A stretch of DNA of 64,000 bases from Mytilisepta virgata (lineage: Eukaryota; Mollusca; Bivalvia; Mytilida; Mytilidae): the NCBI GenBank assembly GCA_028015205.1, contig CM051516.1:53944230-54008229 (forward strand). Reading direction: 5' to 3'. A program made the translations under genes and the position numbers. Within the stretch, counting starts at the first letter, position 1. Each line of letters opens with the position of its first letter. The notes under the pieces were generated by a model, which saw only the letters and a program-made list of their open reading frames with translations, was not told the origin of the DNA and made no database searches. Of this stretch, positions 21,701 through 33,464 are shown in pieces.

Positions 21701-24700
21701 ATAGGAATTGTTAGGAAAAGTAAGTGAAAACAAGGTAACCCCCTTGGTTAATATATACCAAAAAGCTGCAGAGGAAATTGGCTATAAAACCGTCGACTAC
21801 AACGGCGAAGACCCAATAGGTATCGATTAATGCACACTAGTACTTATTTAATGGCCTTGCATTTGAAAGTTCTTCTATGTGATAATAACTATATGGAGAG
21901 TAAACTGATAAAAACCTGAATTTTACACACACACAAAACCTCAAAAAACTGAAGGTAAAACTGAAAAGACCATACTCGATCATAATGAAAAAATGAGAGT
22001 AAAGAGATACATATTCAACATATACTCAAGAAATCGAACAAAAAGCACCTCTCGGAGATTAACAAAAATAATACAGGAGCTATTTTCAGATTGAATAAAA
22101 ATGAAAAGATATATAGTTTCTGCCAAGGAAAAAAACTCTCGTTTTTTCTTTTAAATATTACATTGCTTTGGTTAAACGTAAATTCCTAAAAAGTCATTAA
22201 TTTTATTTACCGATTTTTAAATTCAATTTATTTGGAAAAAAATGCGCTAAAATAGGTCAATACGGTTTAGTTTCTTATTAACAGAAACAGAAAGAATACC
22301 AGAAATTGCATATGACTGTTTAAGGTTCAGAGTTATTTCTATTACCATATGTTTTCATCTTCAATTATCTTTACCAGGATTTTCCTATTCCCAGCATAAT
22401 ATAAAAAATGGTAAACGATATAGTTCTTCCGAGGCATATTTGAGACCTGCTTATGGACGGAATAACCTACATATCAGTGTCCATACACATGCTACGAAGG
22501 TTAGGGGTTTAACAGTTACTTTATTACTACCATTGGGTCTATGTCACCGCTGGTCGACTGTAAGTCCCGAGGGCATTATAAGCTCTGTAGCAAGAATGTT
22601 TGTCCTGGCATGATTCATTACTCAAATGCCTTTACATTTTCCGTTCAAAATTTGACAAAATTATCAGAAATTTCTAAGGCTCTTCCTTTTGATGCAGAGA
22701 TTAATTTTTCTTTTAATTGTTTTGGTTTTTGATGGTTGTGTTTATTAAGTCATCCTTATATCTTTAACTAGTTTTCCAACACTGTGATCTGGAGCACTGC
22801 TGATGAGTTTGTCAGTCAACGAAATGGCCATACATTGCATCAAATCTACTAATTTCGGTATTTTGTGATCCGTTTTATTACTAAAATAACCTCATGTACT
22901 ATAAATTTTGTTTTTCAATAAAGCGACACTAGGTAGTCTCATGACCAGAACTCTGGAAAGCCAAAAGTAAATATAAAAGCTTTCTGAGCAATAGAATAAA
23001 ATGATACTTATTACTATGAGGAAAGCAGAAATCAAGGTAATCTCACGTTTGTGTCAGAGTTGCAAGAATTTCAAAATATATCGACTGAAAACTTCAACAC
23101 ATGTACATGGATCTAAATATGGCGTCTTTGTGGAAGTAATGACAGAAGTACTATCGGGGACTCACAGCCCACCGCCAGCGGTAACACATCAGCCGTACTA
23201 AATTCTTTTCTTATATCAAGCATATTTCTTTTTTTTTTGCATTTGCTTAAAAAAGTAACGTCTATTTACACTTAAGACTGGAATGCTTCATGTTGTAGTC
23301 TGAAAATGTTGAAACTTTAATAATAATACACAAAGTTGAAGAGCATAATCAAATGTGAAATAAGAACCACCCTAGAAAAGAGCTATGCAGGAAACTTTCC
23401 CTTAAAATTAAATAGTAGTGAATTTTAAAGTGAATCACCTACAGAAAATGAATATAAGAATCTTTTTCATGTTAATGTTTATTAGATAACTTCATTTAAA
23501 AAAGTAAAAATAATGTAAAAAATTTATACACCACATTATAAAGGTTTTGCTATCCGAGAATAAAGCTGTTGGTGTGGAAATCATCAAAGACAATAGAAAG
23601 TTAAAGATATACGCACATAAAGAAGTTGTCATATCAGCCGGAGCTGTAAACAGTCCTGCCATTCTTTTGAGATCTGGGATTGGACCTAAAGAACATCTCA
23701 ACGCTCTAAAGGTATAAATATTTGAAGTAAAATTTAAGTTATAAACAGCATTAAAAGTGGCCGAGTGATCTAGGTAGTTCGTCATGACTACGAATGATCA
23801 CTAGCCCGTCAACACTGAGGTTGTGAGTTCGAATCTCACCTGTGGTGGGTTGTGGTGGACTTCCATCTTAATTTACAAGGATTGCCAATTTCCCCAGCGA
23901 AGATCGGTGGTTTTCTCCGGCTTCCTCCACCAATAAAAACTGGCCGTCGCGAAATAGCCAAACGTGCGACGTAAAACCCCAACTAAACAAACAAACAAAG
24001 TCGTTCGTATAACAACATTAACTTTAATTTGTACTACATTTATTTTTTAAATAAAAATTAAGATTTCTTAATATGTCTGCATCAGTTAAGGAAATTTACT
24101 TTTCAACTTAAAAACAAAATTAATGAACCTTTGTCGGCTCAATTAGAGGAAGTACATAACCAAATTTATTTATGCCTGCTGTTTTTAGTAGAAATGTATA
24201 CATGTTTCCCACCGGGTGATTGGATGCTTATTTTCGATTCAGATACCAGTTCAAGCAGACCTTCCTGTCGGCGAAAATCTTCAGGACCACTTCGTTTACC
24301 TTTTGAAGTTAACATTAAACCAATCTTACAGCATAAAGCCAAGTGACGGTGGTTCCTTTCTCAACCAGCTTAAATATATGACAACAAAAACTGGTAAATA
24401 ACTTTTCAAGTTTGTTTTTATCACGACATGTAAAATTACAAATATAAAAAAAATCTTACAATATTTATCGTTTTCCATATCTGTGAATGATACAAATATA
24501 CATCATTTTAAACAACTAAGTCGTGACGATTACCAATATACGACAAAATGGATTTGGTAAACAGATCAATCAACGCTACCCAACAGACAGAATCCCGGAC
24601 AAACAACAACATAAAAGAGCAAAAAAAAAAAAAAACAAAAACAAAAACACAAGCATAAGCACAATAGAGAATTTGGATAATCTGACTTGGTATAGACATT

Positions 24701-27700
24701 GAACAGTGGTGGGGTAAAAAGTCTGACTTGGTATAGATAATGAACAGTGGTGGGGTTATACCGGTTTTATGGAAATCTGTTGACTTGGCAATGCAAATGG
24801 AGCTACATGATGGGCAAGTTCTGACTTAGTTCTAGTCTAATTTATTACATTTTTTGTTCCCGTCCCACACCAGAAGCCTAGCTTTGTATGTTCTACTGGT
24901 TTGTGTTTTTTTATTTTGGGATATAGTTTTTGTTTTAGATATTATGTTGTAAAAGGGTGCATTTATTCAAAATGTTTATAAAATTGGTCGAATAAGGACT
25001 TCCCATTTTTATAGTTGTATAGATACTCTTGTTGTACTTTTGATTTTGACTTGTACTTGTAATTGCAAATAAATCAGGCTTAGATATGAAGAAATTTCAA
25101 GGAGACATTATCCCCTCTCTGAATTAAAGTGACCTCAAATAGATCTCTATACGATCTTCACTTCAGTTAGGGTCACCACACACCATGTGGCGAGACCTAA
25201 ATCACATCAATAAAATTACCCAAATGGATAAATCAGCAGACACAGCAATAAATCATACCAGTAACCAAAATATTCCAGACCTGGGACCGGGCAAATGATA
25301 TCGGGTGGATGTATACACGTCTTTGTTGGATCAAAACCCTATCCCTTTAAAAAAAAGCCAAGTAGACAGACAGAGACTGCTTACTCTTCCGGAGCACCTG
25401 ATTATACCCCCGTTTTTTTGGTGGGGTCCATGTTGTTCATATGTTTTTAGTTTTTAAGTGTTTGTATTGTTTTGGTCTTGTACTTACTCGACCTATAAAG
25501 TATCTAATACATAACAAAGTACTTAGTTCAGCTTTTAAATAATGCAATAATTTGAGATGATCTTGGTACAAAACGGTAGATAAACAAATAATATTTGAGA
25601 AAAATAAATGTTTTCAAGGAACATGTAAGGGAAAGTAGAAACTGTCTGTGTTTGTTTATATCATTTTTACTACTTGAATAGGTGTGTTATCTGGAAGTGT
25701 TGTAGAGGCCAGTATATCAGACCAAATTCCCAACCGTAAGAAGAATGAACCACAATATCCGGATTATCAGATAGAATTTTTCAGTATGGCCCAAGATAAT
25801 GATTTCATTGATGGTTTTCCATTTAATTTCAATGAATCGGTAAAATACTCACAGTTTACTCTACATTTCACTACAAGTAATAGAAAGTTATAAGAAGAGC
25901 AATGAATTTAGATGTCTAATGGAAATTAAAACAGTGAAAACGCTTTGAACAAAAAAAATAAGAATAAGAGGAATGAAATCAAATGCATGGTTAGGCTACT
26001 ATAATGCGAGTGTAATATATGACCCAATTAACTTCAAATTTTGAACCATACCAATACTATTCAATACTTTAGAATACTTCGTTAATTAACAAATTCACAT
26101 TTTATCAGTAGCATCAGAATATAGTTCCGCCAGAAAACTATTCTGTTCTGCTCTTTCTCATTTCATTGACTTAAAATAAAAGTGCTAGAATAAATATATC
26201 TCGTGGTTCAATCACAATGTTTGAAACATTCTGAAAAAAATCATGAAGAAAAAAAAACATTCATGATCTTAGATTTAACATATTTAAGTAAAGAAAAATA
26301 TTTTCAGGTAAAAAATTTACTGAAAAGTAGGTCCAGTTCTCGAGACTTTTCAGGAGTATTAGTTCAGCTTCACCCAACGTGTACTGGTACAGTTCGTCTT
26401 AAAAGTACAGACCCATTCGATTATCCAGCAATTGATCCAAATTACCTTTGTCATCCTGATGATTTTAAAAGTCTAATAGCAGGTACTAGTCATAATATTC
26501 AAAATTTTGATGAAGCATATTCTCATATTTATAGTCTTTTATCCATGAACAAGGTTAAATAATAAATCATTGAACAAAAAATGTTAATCGATTGATCTAA
26601 ATAAATAAACATACTGTACAAATGTCAACAATATATATCATTAGCAGTAACCAGGCTGGAAATAAGGAAACCGGGAAATAAAATAAAGAAAGCTTAAATG
26701 CCAAAATGAACAGAATCAAACTCAATGTATGCATAAAAGAGCAAAATTTTGGATATTGATATAAATAATACTGCAACAGTTTTTAGAGTTACTATCTTCC
26801 TCGGAGAAAAATCAATGGATTCTTCCTTGAATCAGCATGAGTTGCAAGTCAGAAAATAATTAATGTTCTCTTTTAAAACCTTTCTGAGACCATTGTAATA
26901 AATAACTGAAATGTTGATTATTATCAGTGTTTGTGTATTAAAGAAAATATCATCTTAGTTAAACCACTAGTGAAAGTGGTTTACTCAACAAGAAGGGTAT
27001 AAACTATCTGTAACGTCAAATTCTGTATAATTGCTCAAACGATCTCATAACTATTTGCTAACTAGACCATGAGGATTAAAAAAAAGATGAAAGTTTTGAT
27101 GAAAAAATGTTTGAATACATAATGTGAATTTAAACCTCAATCGGTTATTCGGTAACACATTTACTGTATATTAAGCCATAAGAACGATGCAGAAGATGAC
27201 ATCAACAAAGCCATTTCAGGCCATTGGCGCTACTGTTAGTAGAATGGATTTCAAAGGCATTTGTGATACAGTTCAATATGACACAGACCAATATTGGGAA
27301 TGTATAATACGCCACTGGGGGAGTCCAGGGTACCACCAGGCATCAACATGTCGCATGGGGGCACTGGACGATAGAACTGCTGTAGTTGATCCTAATTTGA
27401 GGTACATCGAATTAGATATATTTTTTGCCTTTCAGATTTAGAACACACAAAATTACATTGAGTTCCATAAATTTTACAAAAGCTACTTCATAACTTTTAT
27501 TCTAAAGAAGACTATGATCACGATACAAATTAACACCTACCGACTGAAGACATATAAAGTATTTTTGTCAATTAATGTTTTTTTTAATACAATATAAAAT
27601 CCCATGGGTATATTTCTCAAGAAGATAGTGAACAGTTGAACTGGAAATGGATATGTTATTTTACCATGTGTTAAAAAATAATTTACAATTTGTAGGGTCA

Positions 27701-27867
27701 AAGGAATATCTGGATTACGGGTAGCTGATGCGTCTGTGATGAGACATTTAACATCTGGTAATATCAATGCCCCTTGTTTTATGATTGGTGAAAAGGCTGC
27801 TGATTTAATTCGTGGAAAGGATACAGTAGAACAGTACCGAAACAAATTAAAACATCTGAAGTTATAG
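18714..27867 (+). CDS. GMC-family FAD oxidoreductase, gene 1 of the tandem array (11 exons, 603 aa)
   Basis: Exons by GT-AG junctions and reading phase: 18714-18849, 20303-20511, 20934-21123, 21715-21819, 22378-22499, 23544-23711, 24243-24393, 25682-25839, 26308-26482, 27176-27401, 27696-27867. The sum is 1812 bases, an intact frame ending in TAG. Residues 4-19 are hydrophobic, probably a signal anchor. FAD-binding VGAGSSG is at 46-52 with LLIEAGG downstream. GMC signature 1 ([18 protein letters not shown]) is near 122-139 and signature 2 ([15 protein letters not shown]) at 287-301. The catalytic-pair equivalents are His525 ([11 protein letters not shown]) and Asn569 (SGNINAP), 44 apart as in choline oxidase. 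The family oxidises alcohol groups on sugars, choline or sterols, transferring electrons through FAD; the substrate here is unknown. Exon 4 is 24 bases shorter than in its paralogues and lacks the YHSxGGYL segment. Introns carry a foldback palindrome, a SINE and other repeats. Confidence 0.88.
18907..19035. mobile_element. Foldback palindrome (129 bp) in intron 1 of GMC gene 1
   Basis: TAGATTAATACATGACCTTT at the left is matched by the inverse AAAGGCCATGTATTAATCTA at the right (one mismatch). Inside are nested complementary blocks CAGCCC/GGGCTG and CTTGATATCG/CGATATCAG, so the whole segment can fold into a long hairpin. It looks like a foldback-type MITE. Adjacent sequence to about 19400 contains further repeat-like text (AGATAACATT twice) but no gene that I can support. 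Confidence 0.75.
23756..24000 (+). mobile_element. tRNA-derived SINE in intron 6 of GMC gene 1
   Basis: The head has pol III box A-like TGGCCGAGTGATCTAGG and box B-like GAGTTCGAATCTCACC, as in a tRNA-derived promoter. A body segment with GGCTTCCTCCACCAATAAAA and GTCGCGAAATAGCC follows, and the tail is (ACAA)n. It has the same organisation as the copy at 32093-32361. Confidence 0.85.
25368..25470 (-). repeat. Interspersed repeat R2, minus-strand copy
   Basis: Read on the minus strand it contains AACATATGAACAACATGGAC, then CCCACC and GGTGCTCCGGAAGAGTAAGC. It matches the plus-strand copy at 42480-42690 and weaker pieces near 28395 and 56520. Confidence 0.65.
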
Positions 27868-27910
27868 AAGAAAAAAATCATTTCATCATTTGTTTAAAAT
27901 GTAGATCTGT

Positions 27911-27991
27911 AATAAAACAATTAATGTATGGTTTATATGTATTGTGATATTTGTAAGATTTGTGTATATTTTATGTATTAGTTTCAATAAA
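27911..27991 (+). terminator. Candidate polyadenylation signals of GMC gene 1
   Basis: AATAAA occurs at 27911-27916 and 27986-27991, 44 and 119 bases after the stop codon, in AT-rich sequence. Confidence 0.5.
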
Positions 27992-28394
27992 AATATTATA
28001 TAGTGGTCTAAAGTGAGCAGCTCAGCTATAATTTTAAAATGTTTTGATTCATTTGTTATAAGAATGGTTCTATCATACAAGCAAGGCTACTTGAAATGAA
28101 GTAGCATTGCCTGCTCGTCTTCCATGTGAGAAATAATAAAAACATTAGTATATATCTTGCAAGATACCTTTTAGTTTTTAATTTATCACACTACTTACAT
28201 ACCGAAGCGACAAAACAGTTGGAAAAGTAAGACCGAAATCTAATGGAAAGACAAAGTCGTGAAAATGGAACAATACAAACAAATGCCGCAAGGATACATG
28301 TACTGTTAAGAGAATAAAACGCATATAATAAAATAAACAGAATCAGAGCAAGACAGCATAGAAACTAAAGCACGGGCAATATGATCTCCCACTA

Positions 28395-28470
28395 AAAACC
28401 GGGATTGACATTACGTGCTCCGGAAGGGTAAGCATTTGCTTCACCGTTAACGACACCCGTCACATATCAA
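28395..28470 (+). repeat. Interspersed repeat R2, plus-strand fragment
   Basis: AAAAACCGGGATTGAC, then GTGCTCCGGAAGGGTAAGCA and a CACCCGTCACATATCAAAT-like segment. It is a diverged, shorter relative of 42480-42690. Confidence 0.55.
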
Positions 28471-28595
28471 ATTTTTATCCCGCATGCGTACAAAAGGTTT
28501 CGAATAGCGGTAATCGACAAAGGGCGTGTAGTTTTCTTTAAGTCAACACTAGGGATCGTTCTGATCTTTCTGTGATATAAAAATAACAAACCAAC

Positions 28596-29985
28596 GATAC
28601 TAATATTAGATACAGTAAATTTATACTATGCTGTATACGACGCATTTCAAGGAGTTACCTCTCATCAGCAGCATTAAAACCGAAACATTTGGAAGACCAA
28701 AAACCAGACTTAGGGGACGACCATTTGATATTCTGGGGGGGGGGGGGGGCATGAGGATTTGTTTTGGATGGGTTATTTAGTTTTGTGGAAAATAAACAGA
28801 TTATTTATTTTCTGCACCGTTGAAGCATGATTTTTCATTTTCAGTAAAACAAGGGACTGATTATTTATTTTCACAATTATATTTATAATATATGAAAATA
28901 CACAATTTTTAAATTCATGTTTTTTTTCTTAAATAAATAACATAGTCAAGGTTGTATCTGTTCGGAATTTTGGCTGTTCCACCTTGCAGTCTCAGTCCCT
29001 GCCCAGCACTGTGGTATTCTTTAAGACCATCATAAAGATACTATTTGTTATTGTGTTTGGTGCAAGCACAAAAATGGCCACCAAATCTGTGCACCCAGTT
29101 CATAACTGCAAAATCAAGAAACTGAATTGTATGTGCAAATAGAATATGCAATGTTTATAATGCATGCTTGTACATTCATGTTGTATTGCGCATTGCTCTG
29201 TTTAAAGTAAAGGAGAAAGGAAAATCAGGGGCGTTTCCAGGATATTTGAAAGGGGAGGCGTATAATAAAATCTTGCGGAGGGAGGCGAACATTTTTTTGG
29301 ACTTTTTTTTGCTAAAAAACATAAAATAATTGTATATATATATATATCCCAGTATAATAAGTTTATACTTACATTTTTTAAATTCAATGAGATGAAATAC
29401 ATTATGTACCATTTAATCAAAATTAATCATCATCCTCTGGAAGTGAATCTTCTGAATTAAAAACTGCATATATTGCATACATACAAAAAACAATATAGGT
29501 TAAAATGGGAAAAGGTATTAAAGTGAGGTAAATGTTCATGAGAAAATATACCTCAAGTGAAATGAAACCCATTTTCAGACATTTCAAAAACATTAATATT
29601 TATATATGGTGTAGTTTATATATTGGGAAGTTTTTCCAGAAAAAAAATATGAAAAAAGACGAATTTTGGTAGAATCTGGTGCCATCTCATGCTTTAAAAC
29701 ATGCATTTATAAAATGGTTTAAAAGACCTGCTGAGTTATTTATTTTGAATACATTGTATGTGAGGTTATTTATTTTCAAACTACCACACAACAAACCATT
29801 CATTTTTGTTATTATCAAGGCTGAGTTATTTATTTTCAAAATCCTCCTGGCCCCCACCAGAATATCAAATGGTCGTCCCCTTATATTAAACAAGAAGTAC
29901 TCAACCAAAAATACCGAAATAGGAAGCCAAATTTCAGCTAAGGAGATCTACCATGTGCAATACAAGGAATGAACCCTTAGTATTT
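28596..29985 (+). repeat. Interspersed repeat R1, copy 1, split by a transposon
   Basis: The A part (28596-28709, GATACTAATATTAGATACAG to CATTTGGAAGACC) and the B part (29884-29985, ACAAGAAGTACTCA to AATACAAGGAATGAACCC) match copy 3 at 44862-45100, where they are contiguous. The element at 28713-29880 sits between them. R1 copies are also at 40707-41030 and 44862-45100. Confidence 0.8.
28713..29880. mobile_element. 1168-bp TTA-flanked MITE-like element with 24-bp perfect inverted repeats
   Basis: GGGGACGACCATTTGATATT followed by CTGG starts at 28713, and its exact inverse ends at 29880. TTA flanks both sides (28710-28712 and 29881-29883). The uninterrupted R1 copy near 45000 shows the empty site. 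Just inside the left end is a 15-G run. The interior is full of TTATTTATTTTC motifs and has no transposase. The TTA target fits PIF/Harbinger. Confidence 0.85.
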
Positions 29986-30767
29986 CAATTATTTTTATAT
30001 ATTAGTATTTGGCTTATTGTTGAAGGCCTCATAGAGAATTTCAAAATTAAAACCTTAAATAAAATCACTCAGTGTAAATTTACCGTTTGTATTGTTAAAA
30101 ATGTGGAATTGTTGTTTTATATGTACATAACCCCGTAATGGTTTTCGTCTGAATATTATCGTTATTTTGACACTAAAAAAGTGGAAAAGTGGATTAATTT
30201 TTATTTTGATAAAATTTAGAAATTTTTTCCCCTTTTTCTTCTCTGCAATCACGCTTATAATTTTGAATAGTTAAAGGGGAAGATCCAAAATCCCTAAATT
30301 CGAAAACTTTGCTTACAAGGAAGAGTACCATAAAAATAATTCGAAATATCAAAAAAACCAATAATGAAATAATATCAATTAGAGGAAACCGAAGAAGTTT
30401 ACACAGAATCTAAGGAAAATATTTGACATTCAAATATCTACAGACCCATCATGTCTATCAATTACTATCACAAAAACACGTTTTTGTCAGCCCCCCCCCC
30501 CCCCCTGTTTATATATTCATGATGCATTATATCAATTCAGTTCAGAATTCTTATTCTGACTAAACAATAATGATAAAGATTATACATTGTTAAAATTATT
30601 ACCATTAATAAAACAAACCATAACACTTCGTATAACTTAACTTTATACTATTTTTAGGAAGGATATATAATATTTGAAAAAGGTCTTCAGGTGTGAAACA
30701 GGTGTGTAAAGATATTAATATCAGTGATAGTACACCTACCTCATGAAATTGTAGTAATTCCAAATAC

Positions 30768-31573
30768 ATTTATGGCACCAGTTCCCATGTTATAACAGGA
30801 GACCTTAACATCGTCCAGGACCGATAGTTGAAATCATTTCTTAGAAAAGGACCTAAATATCGTCCCCGTCAATTATTAAGTGGAATGAGTGTCGTAACAT
30901 CATCCACGACTCACTCCATACTTACTGCAAAAAATGGTTAAAACGAGAAGTTGACAAAAAATCCTTAGTCATTTTTCAATTCAGTAATGAAAATAGTTGA
31001 TATTCGTATCAAACATTTTAAAGAACATTTTAATCCTAACAACAACCATGATAGCCCTATTTCTCGTATCAAACATAAGCTAAAAGAACTCGGAAAGGAA
31101 TTTGTTTTCGTCCCTTCTGATAAGGCTGCAAATAATATCGTTATTGTTTGACGCAAATTTTATATTGAGGTTCCGCAACAGGAAATCACAAATTCACCTA
31201 TTCATTCCAACTGACTCAATTTTCGGAAAATGAAAATCGTTAATACACATAAATTTATTGCTACATCTTTATACTATATGTACTGGCTTCCAAAGCTGCA
31301 CAAAGCACCTTACAAATATAGATTTATTTCGTCTTCAAGCCATTGTTCCACTACTAAACTGTCTATTCTACTTACTACTACACTTGGTACAATCAAAAAC
31401 CTGGTAATAAATTTTTCAAATAAGGTATACGAAAATAGTGGCATTAATTACTTTTGGAGTGTGAAAAATTCGTTGCAAGTACTTGATAAATTACATGCTC
31501 ATATTGGTGATTTCGACGTTCAACGTTTTGATTTTCCTACCCTATTTACCACTTTGCCCCATAATGTCATTAA

Positions 31574-31616
<43 letters not shown>

Positions 31617-32580
31617 AGAAACACATACCTACTTAAATGGGCATTTAAAAAGTCGGAATGTGAATGTATATGTTCAAACTCTTTTAGGTCATTTTTTAGT
31701 AACAAAAGAGCTATGTCAATTGGACCTACTTTGATATGCTAACTGCACTTGAAATTTTACTAGATAACGTATATCGGATTTCCAATGGGGACTAACTGTG
31801 CACCCCTTCTTGCGGACCGGTTTCTGTATTGTTACGAATCACAATTTATATCTAAAATCAGCAAAGACCCAACGAAACAACACTTGATACAAAAATGTAA
31901 TAACACTTTAATCACCTTGTTCGATTCGCTCGTGTATGTAACAACGTATTTGATTTTAACGAAAGAAATCTCTGTATTACTGGAAAAAATTATTACGCTA
32001 GAAATTCGATATCACAAACTTGTAAAAACTTTTACTAAATTTTTTCATCGGTACAGGAACCTCATTCGTAAATATAAATCAATGTGCAAACAGGGGCCTC
32101 GATGGCCGAGTGGTCTAGGTAGTTCGTCATGACTATTAATGATCACTAGCCTGTCAACACTGTGGCTGTGAGTTCGAATCTCACCTGTGGCGGGGTGTGT
32201 TCGACTCCGATCTAAAATGACAAGGATTGCCAATTTTCATACCGAAGGTCGGTGGTTCTCTCTGGGTACTCCGGCTTCCTCCACCAATAAAAACTGGCCG
32301 CCGCGAAATAGCCAAATGGGCTGAAAACGGCGTAAAACCACAACTTAACAAACAAACAAACGTGCAAACATCTTATATGTTCAGGTATTTCACATCCCAT
32401 CTTTTATGGTAATATTCTATACAAAGCACAAAAATGTCGTCATTCACCTTAAAAGTTAATAAAACCTTTAAACAGACTTATCAATAAGGGATATAGTTAC
32501 GATACTGTTGTGAAGTCATTAAAGATGGCATTGTTTGGAATTAATATTGATTCACTCATAGGGGTTTTGCATCGGAAATA
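30768..32580 (+). pseudogene. Penelope-like element reverse transcriptase, heavily broken
   Basis: Pieces of one protein can be followed through several frames. They are HVITGDLNIVQDR and KGPKYRPRQ near 30790-30860, FVFVPSDKAANNIVIV near 31098-31150, YWLPKLHKAPYKYRFISSSS near 31275-31340, LFTTLPHNVINK near 31545-31577, FPMGTNCAPLLADRFLYCYE near 31776-31835, and after the SINE a YSYDTVVKSLKMALF-like C-terminus near 32490-32540. This order matches Penelope-like (PLE) reverse transcriptases. There are stops, frameshifts, an A run of about 38 at 31577-31614, a deletion before MGTNCAP, and no recognisable YxDD catalytic box. A GIY-YIG endonuclease domain was not recognised. It cannot make an active enzyme. 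Confidence 0.8.
32093..32361 (+). mobile_element. tRNA-derived SINE inserted in the Penelope-like pseudogene
   Basis: It starts GGGGCCTCGATGGCCGAGTG (box A) and has GTGAGTTCGAATCTCACCTG (box B). The body matches the copy at 23756-24000, and the tail is AACAAACAAACAAA. The direct repeat GTGCAAACA flanks it at 32084-32092 and 32362-32370, a 9-bp target-site duplication typical of LINE-driven insertion. Confidence 0.92.
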
Positions 32581-33260
32581 AACACATTTATTCTAAAACC
32601 AGTTGTTGGCACGATACGGGTTATGTTCTTCTCGTATAATTTATGTAGCATAATACTAAACCCCTAACGGGAGGGATTATGGCTATTTTCTATATGATAT
32701 AGACATAATCTTTCGATCAGTTTAATTGAGGTCTGGAACTGGCATGTCAGTAACTGCTAGTAGTCCTTTGTTACTATATATTAATCATTGTCATTTTCAT
32801 TAGTTTCTTCTGTTACCTTTTTTAACATCGACTCGGATATCTTTTGAACTAAGTTTTACTGTGTGTATCGTTGTGTGTTTGTTTATTCCACATTGGCTAG
32901 AGGTATATGGGGAGGGTTGAGATCTCACAAAACATGTTTAACCCGCCGCATTTTTTGCGCTTGTCCCAAGTCAGGAACCTCTAGCCTTTGTTAGTCTTGT
33001 GTGTTTTTTCAATTTTGGTTCATTTTTATGTTTCGGAGTTTAGTGTGCCGTCCATTTTGCTGAACCAGTATACATTATTGTTTGGGGGCCATCTGCGTTG
33101 AAGACCCATTGGTAGCCTTGGGCTGTTTTCTGCTCTTTGTTCGGGTTGTTGTCTCTGACACATCCCCCGTGTCCATTCTCTATTCTATTCAGCAGGTATA
33201 ATGCACTTGGAAAGTTTAGCCCTCTTATTATCTCTAAATATTCCTGACACAATATGGCTG
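32581..33260 (+). mobile_element. Probable 3' untranslated tail of the Penelope-like element
   Basis: The sequence continuing from the broken reverse transcriptase has no frame. It contains GGCTAGAGGTATATGGGGAG, AACCCGCCGCATTTTTTGCG and TTGTCTCTGACACATCCCCC. From my knowledge of mussel sequence these blocks recur in 3' tails of mobile elements and transcripts. The right border is not sharp. Confidence 0.5.
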
Positions 33261-33464
33261 TTGACTTTTAATGATCTCTGTCATTGATTACTGCACTAGT
33301 ATTTTCAAGGGAGAAAACCTCAAAGAAAAATTACATAGAACAGAAATTGAAAACAAGATAACAACTTTTTCTAATTAGTCCTTTCTTCTTAACATTGGAA
33401 TAAACATTTAGTACAAATATTAGTATCGAAGTTCCAAAAAAAGAGATTGCTACACGTAGCCATA

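Noticed and set aside
23492..23785. Minus-strand open frames antiparallel to GMC exon 6, and the equivalents at 43859-44068 and 27537-27881
   Set aside because: Shadows of the plus-strand exons, which have splice sites, conserved phase and family motifs.
23756..24000. tRNA-like head with a GAGTTCGAATC box B
   Set aside because: It does not fold into a full cloverleaf with a CCA-ready acceptor, and it continues into the SINE body, so it is not a functional tRNA gene. The same applies to 32093-32361.
31577..31614. Run of about 38 A encoding poly-lysine in one frame
   Set aside because: It is an expanded A tract inside the Penelope-like pseudogene and not a protein feature.
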